Of a stretch of DNA of 53,437 bases, positions 44,953 to 52,906 are shown one piece after another; the stretch's first letter is position 1; each line of letters opens with the position of its first letter. Below the pieces are notes generated by a model. The model was not told the origin of the DNA and searched no databases. It worked only from the letters and a program-made list of their open reading frames with translations. Source of the stretch: Solirubrobacterales bacterium (GTDB lineage Bacteria; Actinomycetota; Thermoleophilia; Solirubrobacterales; Solirubrobacteraceae); NCBI GenBank assembly GCA_003133565.1, contig PKYB01000036.1, forward strand, positions 1-53,437, given 5' to 3'. Position numbers and translations under genes: made by a program.

Positions 44953-45873
44953 ATGCCGGTGCTCTCGCCCGCCGAGATCCGCGACTTCAACATTCGCTAC
45001 CACGACGCGGCAGCGGTGGACTACGACGCCAAGTGGAGCATCGACTTTGGCCCGCTCGCGCGCTCACAGACGCGCCGCAAGCTCGAAAAGGCGCTTGGCG
45101 GCCCGGCCCCGGCCTTCTCCCGAGCACTCGAGTTGGGGGCCGGCACCGGCTACTTCTCACTCAACCTGCTGGTTGGCGGTGTGATCGCCCGCGCCACAGC
45201 AACCGATATCTCGGTCGGCATGCTGGCGGCATTGAAAGCCAACGCCGAGCGCTTGGGCGTGGACGTCGAGACCGTGCGTAGCGACGCCGAGTCCCTCCCT
45301 TTCGCGGACGCCAGCTTTGACCTGGTCAGTGGTCACGCGGTACTTCACCACCTGCCCGATCCGGCCCGCGCGTTGCGCGAATGCTTTCGCGTACTGGCGC
45401 CGGGAGGAACGCTCGTGTTCGCCGGCGAACCGTCCGTGACCGGGGACCGGTTGGCCCGAGTGCCGAAGCGCGCAGGAGCTGCGCTCGCGCCGCTGTGGCG
45501 AGCCGCGATCGGCGCCGGCGCGGCGACCCCCACCGACCACGATCACAACGCCAGCGAGCTGGCGGATCGCCGGCTCGAAGCGCTCGTCGACATTCGCACT
45601 TTCAGCCCCAACGAGCTGACGAGGCTCGCGCGCGCGGCTGGCTTCACGAGCGTCGCGGTGCGCGGCGAGGAACTGCTTGCCAACTGGTTCGGCTGGACCA
45701 GCCGCGTACTCGAGTCGACGGCCGCGCCAGACGACATCCCCTGGCTTTGGCGTCGCTTCGCGTGCCGTGGCTATCTGGCGCTACAAGCAGTCGACCGGCG
45801 CTTGCTCGAGCCCCTGCTTCCGGCAGCCCTCTTCTACAACCTGATGCTCTGCGCCAAGCGGGGCGAGTACTGA
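44953..45873 (+). CDS. class I SAM-dependent methyltransferase
   Basis: A 306-residue methyltransferase. The N-terminus reads FNIRYHDAAAVDYDAKWSID; the SAM site is ALELGAGTGYFSLNLLVGGV, then VRSDAESLPFADASFDLVSG and HAVLHHLPDPARALRECFRV. The C-terminal 120 residues form a helical cap with LANWFGWTSRVLESTA. The start at 44953 is supported by TACAGT eight bases upstream. It is divergent from the Rv3030-like gene and may be a second methyltransferase of the same pathway. The substrate cannot be read from the sequence. Confidence 0.88.
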   Translation: MPVLSPAEIRDFNIRYHDAAAVDYDAKWSIDFGPLARSQTRRKLEKALGGPAPAFSRALELGAGTGYFSLNLLVGGVIARATATDISVGMLAALKANAERLGVDVETVRSDAESLPFADASFDLVSGHAVLHHLPDPARALRECFRVLAPGGTLVFAGEPSVTGDRLARVPKRAGAALAPLWRAAIGAGAATPTDHDHNASELADRRLEALVDIRTFSPNELTRLARAAGFTSVAVRGEELLANWFGWTSRVLESTAAPDDIPWLWRRFACRGYLALQAVDRRLLEPLLPAALFYNLMLCAKRGEY

Positions 45874-46499
45874 TGGCGGAAGCCGTCGAGCACGAGTTCC
45901 CTCTGTTCCCGCTGGCACTCGTGGCGCTGCCCAGCGAGCAGGTCCGCTTGCACATCTTTGAGCCGCGCTACCGGGTGATGATCAACGAATGTCTCGAACG
46001 CGAGCGCGAGTTCGGCATCGTCTGGCTAGCCGACGACGGGCTCAAGCCGGTCGGCTGCGCGTGCGAGATCGAACGCGTCCTCGAGCGACTCGAGGACGGC
46101 CGTTTGAACATCCTGGCGCGTGCGACGCGCCCGTTCCGCCTCATCGCACGCGAGGACTCGCTGGCCTACCCCGCCGGCACGATCGAGTTCGTCCAAGACG
46201 GTGCGGAGGCACCGGACGAGGACGCCTCAGCAGAGGCCCGAGGAAGCTACGCCGCGCTTGTCGAGGAGGCCACCGACGACGAGCCGGACGCCGACGCACT
46301 CTCGGCGATGTCGGCATACGAAATGGCTGCAACCGTCGAGTTCGGTCTGGAGGCCAAGCAGCGACTGCTCGAGTTGCGCTCCGAGAACGCGCGGCTCCGT
46401 CTGCTGACACGACTCCTGCGCGCGGCGCTGAAGCGACTCGAATACGTCGACCGGGCGCAGGCGCGAGCGCGCTCGAACGGCAAGGTTCGCTTCGGCTAG
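45873..46499 (+). CDS. LON substrate-binding domain protein
   Basis: A 208-residue protein with the N-terminal LON (PUA-like) domain but no ATPase or protease domain: FPLFPLALVALPSEQVRLHI, FEPRYRVMINECLEREREFG, GIVWLADDG and LARATRPFRLIARE. Residues 115-208 are mainly helical. Such solitary LON domains are common in actinobacteria; function is unclear. The ATG shares one base with the methyltransferase stop (TGATG), so they are co-translated. Confidence 0.88.
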   Translation: MAEAVEHEFPLFPLALVALPSEQVRLHIFEPRYRVMINECLEREREFGIVWLADDGLKPVGCACEIERVLERLEDGRLNILARATRPFRLIAREDSLAYPAGTIEFVQDGAEAPDEDASAEARGSYAALVEEATDDEPDADALSAMSAYEMAATVEFGLEAKQRLLELRSENARLRLLTRLLRAALKRLEYVDRAQARARSNGKVRFG

Positions 46500-46535
46500 C
46501 TCGAGGTAGCGCGCGGACGCCGCGCTGGCGCAGGT

Positions 46536-47939
46536 CTATCGGCGCGGCGGGGCGAACTCTGGTGCTTCGATCTCGGCGATCGTGCGCGCGACGCGTGAGT
46601 GCGGCCGCTGGGGCGTCGTGCGCTGGATCAGCGGCTCGCCATCGGGCGCATCGAGCATCAGCGGACGTGGGTGAGCGCGCTCGCCGTAGCCAGTCGCCAC
46701 CACCGTGACCCACACCTGGTCGGTCAGGGTCTCGTCGACCATCGCGCCGAAGATGATGTTGGCATCCGGATGGGCAGCTTCGCTGACGGCCTTTGCCGCC
46801 TCGTTGACCTCCCACAGCGAGAGGCTTTCTCCACCCGTGATCGACAAAAGGATCTGCCTCGCGCCGTCCATCGAGGTCTCCAGCAGTGGCGAGGAAACGG
46901 CAGCCATCGCCGCCTCGACCGCCCGACCCTCGCCATCCCCCATGCCGATGCCGAGCAGCGCGTTGCCGGCGTTGGACATCACCGTGCGCACGTCGGCGAA
47001 GTCGAGGTTGATCAAACCGGGCAGCGTGACAAGGTCCGAGACGCCCTGGACACCCTGGCGCAGGACATCGTCGGCGACAGCGAAGGCGTCGACCATCGAG
47101 GTCTTCTTGTCGAGCACCGCGAGCAGCCGGTTGTTGGGAACGACGATCAGCGTGTCGACCTGGTCAGCGAGATGCTCGATTCCGGATTCGGCCTGACTGG
47201 CGCGCCGCGTACCTTCGAAGCCGAACGGCTTGGTCACGATGCCGACCGTCAGTGCGCCGACCTCGCGAGCAATCTGGGCCACGATGGGTGCCGCGCCAGT
47301 GCCGGTGCCGCCACCGGCGCCGGCGGTGATGAAGATCATGTCGGAGCCCTTGAGCAGCGCCTTGATCGCGTCGTAGCTCTCGATCGCCGCCTCCCGCCCA
47401 ACGCCGGCATTTGCACCAGAGCCCAGTCCGCGGGTCACCTGCGCCCCGATGTGGAGCGTGCTCTCGGCCGTTGACTGCTGCAGGGACTGCACGTCGGTGT
47501 TGATGGCGATGAACTCAACGCCCGCGACCTCGGCTTCGATCATCCGGTTCACCGCGTTCACGCCGGCGCCGCCGACGCCAACGACACGCAGCCTGGGGGC
47601 GCCGAGCTTGCGCTCGTCGCTAGCCGGAGCGTCAAGCTCATTCGCTGCAGCAGCCGCACGCCGCTTTCCGCGCTTTGGCGCCGAGGCACGGATCTCGAGC
47701 ACGTGGTTCGGGATCTCGGAGTTGAAGGCCTCACGCAGCCGCTCCTGCGGCGTCGAGTGCGCTGCCGCGACGCTCGCGGGCGTACGCCGCGCCTGCGCCT
47801 TGGGCGCCTCCGGCTCAGGAGCCGGAGGCTCGGGGGGCGGGCTTACGAGCGCCGGCCCAAGACCGTCCTCCTCGGTCCTGCGGAAGAGTGCCGCGAGCGG
47901 ACCTTCGCGCATGCTTGCACGCTTGTTAGGGCCGGCCAT
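46536..47939 (-). CDS. ftsZ: cell division protein FtsZ with long N-terminal extension
   Basis: A tubulin-like GTPase that forms the division ring, 467 residues. The GTPase core starts at about residue 117: [20 protein letters not shown]; the G-box GGGTGTG is at 209-215; the synergy loop is in [19 protein letters not shown]; the C-terminal peptide [11 protein letters not shown] resembles the FtsA/SepF-binding end. About 116 residues of Pro/Ala/Arg-rich sequence precede the core, where most FtsZ have 10-30. AGAGGTG five bases before the ATG at 47937-47939 supports this start, which overlaps parA by 14 bases; an alternative at 47912 would remove nine residues. Confidence 0.92.
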   Translation of the reverse strand: MAGPNKRASMREGPLAALFRRTEEDGLGPALVSPPPEPPAPEPEAPKAQARRTPASVAAAHSTPQERLREAFNSEIPNHVLEIRASAPKRGKRRAAAAANELDAPASDERKLGAPRLRVVGVGGAGVNAVNRMIEAEVAGVEFIAINTDVQSLQQSTAESTLHIGAQVTRGLGSGANAGVGREAAIESYDAIKALLKGSDMIFITAGAGGGTGTGAAPIVAQIAREVGALTVGIVTKPFGFEGTRRASQAESGIEHLADQVDTLIVVPNNRLLAVLDKKTSMVDAFAVADDVLRQGVQGVSDLVTLPGLINLDFADVRTVMSNAGNALLGIGMGDGEGRAVEAAMAAVSSPLLETSMDGARQILLSITGGESLSLWEVNEAAKAVSEAAHPDANIIFGAMVDETLTDQVWVTVVATGYGERAHPRPLMLDAPDGEPLIQRTTPQRPHSRVARTIAEIEAPEFAPPRR

Positions 47940-48687
47940 GGAGCACCTCTTTCGCCAGGTCTCGATAGGACTGGGCCGCCTTGCCGTCGGGGTCGTAGCG
48001 CAGGACCGACATTCCCTTGACCGGGGCTTCCGCGAAGCGCACGGTCTTGCGGATGCGCGACGCAAACACGCGGTCGCCAAAGTTCTCTTCGAGGATCTCG
48101 ATCGCCTCCTTGGCGTGGATCGTGCGCGAATCGACCAGCGTCGGCAGGATCCCTTCGATCGCCACGCCAGGGTTGAGGTTCTCGCGGATCATCGTCAGCG
48201 TGTTCTGGAGCTGAATCAGCCCGCGCATCGAGAGGTACTCACATTGCACGGGGACGATCACCTTGTGCGCCGCGGTCAGCGCGTTGATCGTGAGCAGCCC
48301 CAAACTGGGCGGTGTGTCGATGCAGATAAAGTCGTAGTCGTCGGCGACCTGGCGCAGTGCTCGTTCGAGCGCGCGCTCGCGACCGATCATTGCCGACATC
48401 CCGATCTCGGCACCGGCAAGGTCGATCGAGGCGCAGGCGACATCGATCTCGCGCTTTTGAATTACCTCTCGGATTGAGACCTGGTGAACGAGCACGTCGT
48501 ACATAGAGCGTTCCAGCGTGTCCGGATCGATTCCCTGGGACATCGTCAGATTGCCCTGCGGATCCATGTCTACGCAGAGCACGCGATGACCTTCCTCGGC
48601 GAACGCAGCAGCCAGGTTGAGCGTCGTCGTGGTCTTCGCCACGCCGCCCTTCTGGTTGGCGAACGCGATGATCTTCACCGGGCTCAT
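47926..48687 (-). CDS. ParA/Soj-family ATPase
   Basis: A 253-residue ATPase of chromosome partitioning or polar positioning. It has the deviant Walker A KIIAFANQKGGVAKTTTTLN (KGGVAKTT), CVDMDPQGNLTMSQGI and FICIDTPPSLGLLTINAL. No ParB/Spo0J gene is adjacent; instead it is directly upstream of ftsZ with a 14-base overlap, suggesting co-expression and a link with placing the division site. It starts at 48685-48687; an open frame further upstream overlaps the divergent ATPase gene. Confidence 0.92.
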   Translation of the reverse strand: MSPVKIIAFANQKGGVAKTTTTLNLAAAFAEEGHRVLCVDMDPQGNLTMSQGIDPDTLERSMYDVLVHQVSIREVIQKREIDVACASIDLAGAEIGMSAMIGRERALERALRQVADDYDFICIDTPPSLGLLTINALTAAHKVIVPVQCEYLSMRGLIQLQNTLTMIRENLNPGVAIEGILPTLVDSRTIHAKEAIEILEENFGDRVFASRIRKTVRFAEAPVKGMSVLRYDPDGKAAQSYRDLAKEVLHGRP

Positions 48688-48771
48688 GGAAGCCTGCAGT
48701 CGTGTTTGCACACCAGCACGCCGCGTTATTCGCACACGACCCGGGGATTCCTGCATCGATCTCGCAGCGCA

Positions 48772-48777
48772 TAGCAT
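48772..48777 (+). promoter_or_regulatory. candidate -10 box of the Get3/ArsA-like gene pair
   Basis: TAGCAT ends eight bases before the ATG at 48786. GGAGG is also present between the two (48779-48783), so either a leaderless or a short-leader mRNA is possible. Confidence 0.35.
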
Positions 48778-48785
48778 CGGAGGCA

Positions 48786-49793
48786 ATGGAAGACCGCACC
48801 ACCGCGCCGCCCGCCCCCGGCACGACTCCGCGGGCAGGCCTAGCGCTCGAGCAACGCCTGGTCTTCGTGCTGGGTAAAGGCGGCGTCGGCAGGACGACAA
48901 TGGCCGCCGCGCTCGGACTGCTTTATGCCCATCGCGGAGCCCGCACGGTCATCGCCGAGCTGAGCGGGCGCGGCGAGCTTCTGAGCGCCTTCGGGCGCCC
49001 GCCGACCGATCCCGCGTCGCCCGCACCGAACGACGAGATCGAGGTCATCGAGCGCCTATACGCGGTCCAGATCGAGCCCGACCGCGCGCTCGCTGAGTAC
49101 CTCCACGAGCAGCTACCGTTGCGAGTGCTTGCCGATGTTTTCGGCGCGACGCGCACGCTCGGGTTCCTCGCCGCGGCGACCCCGGGGCTGGCCGAGCTGC
49201 TGAGTGCCGGCAAGATCTGGGAGCTCGCGCAGCCAGAGCGGATCATCCCCGGCGCGAGGCCTTATGAGCGGGTGATCGTCGATGCGCCGGCCAGCGGACA
49301 CTCGATCGCGCTACTCGCCGCTCCGCAGGCGTTCGCCCGCACCGCGCGGACCGGCCCGATCGCCCGCCAGGCGGCGCGCATCAGCGAAGCACTGCTCGAT
49401 CGGACACAGACCGCCCTGCTCGCCGTCGCGACACCCGAGGAGGCCGCGGTCAGCGAGCTACTCGAGCTGCAGGAAGCGCTGCGGCGTGAGCTCGGCCGCG
49501 AGCTCGACACAGTGCTCGTCAACGCGATGCCGCCAGCCCGGTTTGAGGACGGCGATGCGCGTGTCCTCGAGGACGCCCTGGCCGGAGGCGCAGCGCTGAG
49601 CGAGGACGTCCGTAGAGCGCTCGCCCGGGCAATTGCCGACGATCGCGAGCTGCGGGCCGCTCGCACCCAGGTCGAGCGCCTGGCAGGCGCCCTGCCGGGC
49701 ACGCCGCTGATCGAACTCGCGCTCAGCCGCGGCGGCGAATTCGGCGCCGCGGAGCTGCAAACGCTCGCGCAAGGCCTTGGGGAGGCCCTGTGA
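48786..49793 (+). CDS. Get3/ArsA-like ATPase, subunit 1 (P-loop lysine replaced by Arg)
   Basis: A 335-residue member of the ArsA/Get3 P-loop ATPases. The P-loop is LGKGGVGRTTMAAALGLLYA: the signature Lys31 of the deviant Walker A motif is present, but the second, canonical lysine is Arg36. The switch II motif is VDAPASGHSIALLAAPQ. No arsenite-binding cysteines are seen, so it is not an arsenite pump subunit. It overlaps the second ATPase gene by four bases (GTGA). The gene pair resembles Rv3679-Rv3680 of M. tuberculosis. Confidence 0.88.
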   Translation: MEDRTTAPPAPGTTPRAGLALEQRLVFVLGKGGVGRTTMAAALGLLYAHRGARTVIAELSGRGELLSAFGRPPTDPASPAPNDEIEVIERLYAVQIEPDRALAEYLHEQLPLRVLADVFGATRTLGFLAAATPGLAELLSAGKIWELAQPERIIPGARPYERVIVDAPASGHSIALLAAPQAFARTARTGPIARQAARISEALLDRTQTALLAVATPEEAAVSELLELQEALRRELGRELDTVLVNAMPPARFEDGDARVLEDALAGGAALSEDVRRALARAIADDRELRAARTQVERLAGALPGTPLIELALSRGGEFGAAELQTLAQGLGEAL

Positions 49794-50959
49794 AGTCCGC
49801 GGACAAAGCGACCGCAGGGGCGTTTCCGCCGGACGAGGTCGGGCTGCGCGACGTGCTCCGCGATCGGCGGATGTGCATCTGCGTCGGCACCGGTGGGGTG
49901 GGCAAGACCACGAGTGCGGCTGCGATCGCGATTGGCCTCGCCGCCGACGGCCGGCGCGTCGCCCTGGTCACGATTGATCCATCGCGACGCCTCGCCGGCG
50001 CGCTCGGCCTCAGCGAGCTCAGCAACGAGCCACAGCTGTTGAGCAGCGAGCACCTCGCGCCGGTCGGGATCGCGCTCCGCGGCGAGGTGTGGGCGATGGT
50101 GCTCGACCCCAAGCGAACCTTCGACGAGCTGATCACGCGCCTTGCTCCGGACGAGCGCGCCCGCGAGCGCGTGTTCGCGAACCACATCTACCGCGAGCTG
50201 TCGGGCGCTGTCGGCGGCTCGCACGAGTTCACCGCGATCGCGAAGCTCTACGAACTGGACCGCGATGGGGGCTATGACGCGATCGTGCTCGACACACCGC
50301 CAGCGCGTAACGCGCTCGAGTTTGTGCGCGCACCACAACGCCTGATGCAGTTCTTCGACGTCCCTGCCTTGCGGCTACTACTCGCGCCTGCCGGCTTTGG
50401 CGCGCGCGTCGCGAGCCACGCGGCCGCTCCCGCGCTCGCGCTCCTGCGACGCCTGGTCGGAGTCGACCTACTCACCGAGATCGCACTGTTCTTCGGCGCG
50501 GTCGGCGGGTCGATCAGCGGCTTCCGGGAACGGGCACGCGCCGTCGAGGCGCTGCTGCATGATCCCGCCACGGTCTGCGTGCTCGTCAGCTCGCCCCGCG
50601 GGGAGGCGGTCCGCGAGTCTCTCTCCTTCGCCCGAGCGCTGCGGGACGCCGACCTTCCACTGGGGGCGCTGATCGTCAACCGGGTCCACGAGGAGCCCGC
50701 GCGAGCAGCTGATCTTGATGCTGTGGAGGCCGCGCTCGTGCCCGCGCTCGGTGCTCGGCTGAGCCGCCAGGTCAGCGCGTCTCTAGCCGACTCCCAGCGG
50801 CGCGCTCAGCGCGACCAGATCGGTATCGGGCGCCTGCGTGCGGAGCTCGGCGATTTGCCACTGACCGTGGTCGCGCAGATCGACGGCCCGGTGGGTGACC
50901 TCGAGATGCTCGGCGCCGTCGCTCGGCGCCTGTTCGGCGAGCCAGTTCAGGCGCCCTGA
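49790..50959 (+). CDS. Get3/ArsA-like ATPase, subunit 2 (signature lysine replaced by Thr)
   Basis: A 389-residue partner of the previous protein, starting with GTG at 49790. The P-loop is CVGTGGVGKTTSAAAIAIGL: the canonical lysine Lys is kept but the deviant-motif signature lysine is Thr. LVTIDPSRRLAGALGLSEL and the switch VLDTPPARNALEF follow, as in Get3-like proteins. The middle region has a hydrophobic helical insert (FGARVASHAAAPALALLRRL) that could bind a hydrophobic client. Together with subunit 1 it can form one composite active site in a heterodimer (inference). Confidence 0.88.
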   Translation: MKSADKATAGAFPPDEVGLRDVLRDRRMCICVGTGGVGKTTSAAAIAIGLAADGRRVALVTIDPSRRLAGALGLSELSNEPQLLSSEHLAPVGIALRGEVWAMVLDPKRTFDELITRLAPDERARERVFANHIYRELSGAVGGSHEFTAIAKLYELDRDGGYDAIVLDTPPARNALEFVRAPQRLMQFFDVPALRLLLAPAGFGARVASHAAAPALALLRRLVGVDLLTEIALFFGAVGGSISGFRERARAVEALLHDPATVCVLVSSPRGEAVRESLSFARALRDADLPLGALIVNRVHEEPARAADLDAVEAALVPALGARLSRQVSASLADSQRRAQRDQIGIGRLRAELGDLPLTVVAQIDGPVGDLEMLGAVARRLFGEPVQAP

Positions 50960-52437
50960 GCGGTCCGCGTGCGCGACCGCGGACGGGAACGCGGACGTGG
51001 CGTCGGAGGCGGCGCGGCGACCTCGTTCTCGGTAGTTGGGGCATCGAACACGTTGTCTTCGGCCGGCGCGGGGGTTCGCCGCGACACCGACGCTGGCGGG
51101 TTCGGCGCCGGGTGCACGGGCGGGTGCGGCGTCGCAAACAGGTCTGCTGCAAACCCCGCCGACTCGGCGCGCCGGGTAACGCGGAACTCGAGTTGGTCCT
51201 CCGCACCCGCGTCAGCCTCGGGGGTGTAGATGAGGGCGTCCGCAAGCACGCTCAGATCGCCCCGCAAGTGGCCACAAATGACGTCGCGCAGGAGGGCGCG
51301 AAGACGGTCCTCGACCTCGGCGGCGAGCTTTCTGGCGTCACGCGGCGGTTCCTTGCCGGCGATCATTGTCTGCTCGAGCGCAATCGCTCGCGTGATGCGC
51401 GAGGCCATCTCGGGCCGCTCGCGGGCCTCGGCGCACAGTGCGGCGACCCTTCCGGCGAGCCGGCCGCTGCGCGCGCCTTCAGGCTCGAGCATCACGCGCA
51501 GCGCGAGCAGATGGTCGGTGAGGCCGGCGAGTTGGTTCTCCCGCTCGCAGCCCAGCTCGAAGCGGGCCAGGGCCCACGCCGCCTCGCCTTCGGTCGGTCG
51601 CCGCCGCGCGATCAGCGCGCAGAATTCGCGCAGCTCATCCTGCTGCTCGGGCATCAACGCGACCTTGCCGTCGATACGCCCACCGGGAGGCAGCGGCAGC
51701 GCACGCCACTCGGCGCCATCCGCGTGAATCCAGGCGAGCGGAGCGAGTGAGATGCCACCGGCATACAGGCGCATCGTGGTCTGCAGCTCACGCATCTGCG
51801 CAAGCCCCCGCTCGACGCCGTCAGAACCTTCTCCAGGGTCGATTGCGACTACGAGTGAGGGGCGGTCGTCGCGGAGCCAGTCGGGATCTGGCGGTACCTT
51901 CCCGAGCCGTTTCAGCGGTGCGAGCAGGATCCCTTCGCCGATCGCGATCTCCTTTGAGACGGTGCTCACGCCGCGCAGCAGGCCAAGCAGCGCGAGCTCG
52001 GTGCGCTGCTCGACGGCATTCTCGTGCAGCTCGCGGTAGGCCGGCTCGAAGCGCTCCGGCACCAGCTCGAAAGTCGTGTCACAGCCGTCGAAGACGCGCG
52101 CGATGAAGCAGCGCAGGGCGGCTTCGGCGGGCTCGCCCGTGCCGGTATCACCAGCCGCCTGCGGGTGCGCCTCGAGGTAGGTCTCGAGCCCCGGGACCTC
52201 GGCAAGCGCGGCGATCGCGCGCGCGGCGGTCGGGCGCGCCGACACCTCGGGCCACTGGCGACCGATGAACTCCGCGGTCAGCGGGCGGTAGCAGTAGAGC
52301 GCTGGGCGGTTGGAGCGTGCGCGCTCCTGGACCACCTCGAAGCCGACCTCATCGCCCCTGGCACTCGCCGCGGCGAGCGTCTGCGCCGCCTCGAGCGCGA
52401 AGGCGTGCAAAGCCGAATGCAGCTGACCGGAGCGCAT
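50947..52437 (-). CDS. unknown large soluble protein
   Basis: A protein of about 496 residues I do not recognise. It is alpha-rich with acidic stretches, has no membrane segment, and contains patterns such as SLVVAIDPGEGSDGVERGLA and LREFCALIARRRPTEGEAAW. The last 90 residues are low complexity (Pro/Ala/Arg, ending RPRSRPRSRTRTAQGA). The start at 52435-52437 (MRSGQLHSALHAFALEAAQT) is preferred because a longer frame to 52548 would overlap the HxlR gene. Its 3' end overlaps the convergent ATPase gene by 13 bases. Confidence 0.7.
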   Translation of the reverse strand: MRSGQLHSALHAFALEAAQTLAAASARGDEVGFEVVQERARSNRPALYCYRPLTAEFIGRQWPEVSARPTAARAIAALAEVPGLETYLEAHPQAAGDTGTGEPAEAALRCFIARVFDGCDTTFELVPERFEPAYRELHENAVEQRTELALLGLLRGVSTVSKEIAIGEGILLAPLKRLGKVPPDPDWLRDDRPSLVVAIDPGEGSDGVERGLAQMRELQTTMRLYAGGISLAPLAWIHADGAEWRALPLPPGGRIDGKVALMPEQQDELREFCALIARRRPTEGEAAWALARFELGCERENQLAGLTDHLLALRVMLEPEGARSGRLAGRVAALCAEARERPEMASRITRAIALEQTMIAGKEPPRDARKLAAEVEDRLRALLRDVICGHLRGDLSVLADALIYTPEADAGAEDQLEFRVTRRAESAGFAADLFATPHPPVHPAPNPPASVSRRTPAPAEDNVFDAPTTENEVAAPPPTPRPRSRPRSRTRTAQGA

Positions 52438-52493
52438 TCGCAGCGATTCGCTGGCACTTGGCCAGCTCCTGCCTAGCGCAGCGGCCGTTGCAC

Positions 52494-52850
52494 TCAGGCA
52501 GCGAGCGACTGGCGCGTCGCCGTCGGTGCCTGCGAGATCTCCTCGCACAGCCAGCGGCGGCCATAGTCGCGCATGCTGTCGATGATCGGCAGCAGGTCGT
52601 GGCCCTTACTCGTCAGTGAGTACTCCACGCGCGGAGGCACCTCGGGATAGGTGTGGCGTTCGACTATCCCGTCCTCCTCCAGCGCGCGCAGGCGCAGCGA
52701 GAGGGTGCGCGGGCTGATGCCGGCGAGCGAGCGCTCCAGTTCGCAGAACCTGCTGCGCCCTTCGGCGAGGTCGCGTACCAGCAAGAGCGTCCACTTGCCG
52801 CAGACGAGTTCGGCTGTGTGACAGACGGGGCAGGTGTCATCGAACGACAT
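52494..52850 (-). CDS. HxlR-family winged-helix transcriptional regulator
   Basis: A 118-residue regulator. It begins MSFDDTCPVCHTAELVCGKW and continues TLLLVRDLAEGRSRFCELER, the HxlR pattern with the conserved cysteine in CPV, then ISPRTLSLRLRALEEDGIVE and EVPPRVEYSLTSKGHDLLPI. HxlR proteins sense aldehydes or oxidants via the cysteine. TAAAGT lies eight bases before the ATG at 52848-52850. It may control the downstream unknown gene, 56 bases away. Confidence 0.9.
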   Translation of the reverse strand: MSFDDTCPVCHTAELVCGKWTLLLVRDLAEGRSRFCELERSLAGISPRTLSLRLRALEEDGIVERHTYPEVPPRVEYSLTSKGHDLLPIIDSMRDYGRRWLCEEISQAPTATRQSLAA

Positions 52851-52858
52851 ACCCCAAG

Positions 52859-52864
52859 ACTTTA
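52859..52864 (-). promoter_or_regulatory. candidate -10 box of the HxlR gene
   Basis: TAAAGT on the minus strand ends eight bases before the ATG at 52848-52850, again at leaderless distance. Confidence 0.35.
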
Positions 52865-52906
52865 CCAACTGAAGCACCCGCTTGCGCGGTTTTTGCGCGA
52901 CTTTGC

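Noticed and set aside
48688-48785. Possible parS-like or origin-linked site next to parA
   Set aside because: No palindrome of the parS type (TGTTTCACGTGAAACA-like) and no DnaA-box cluster or ParB gene are seen nearby.
52876-52896. CCGC/GCGG stem followed by five T on the plus strand
   Set aside because: Only four base pairs, and no plus-strand gene ends there; both neighbouring genes are on the minus strand.
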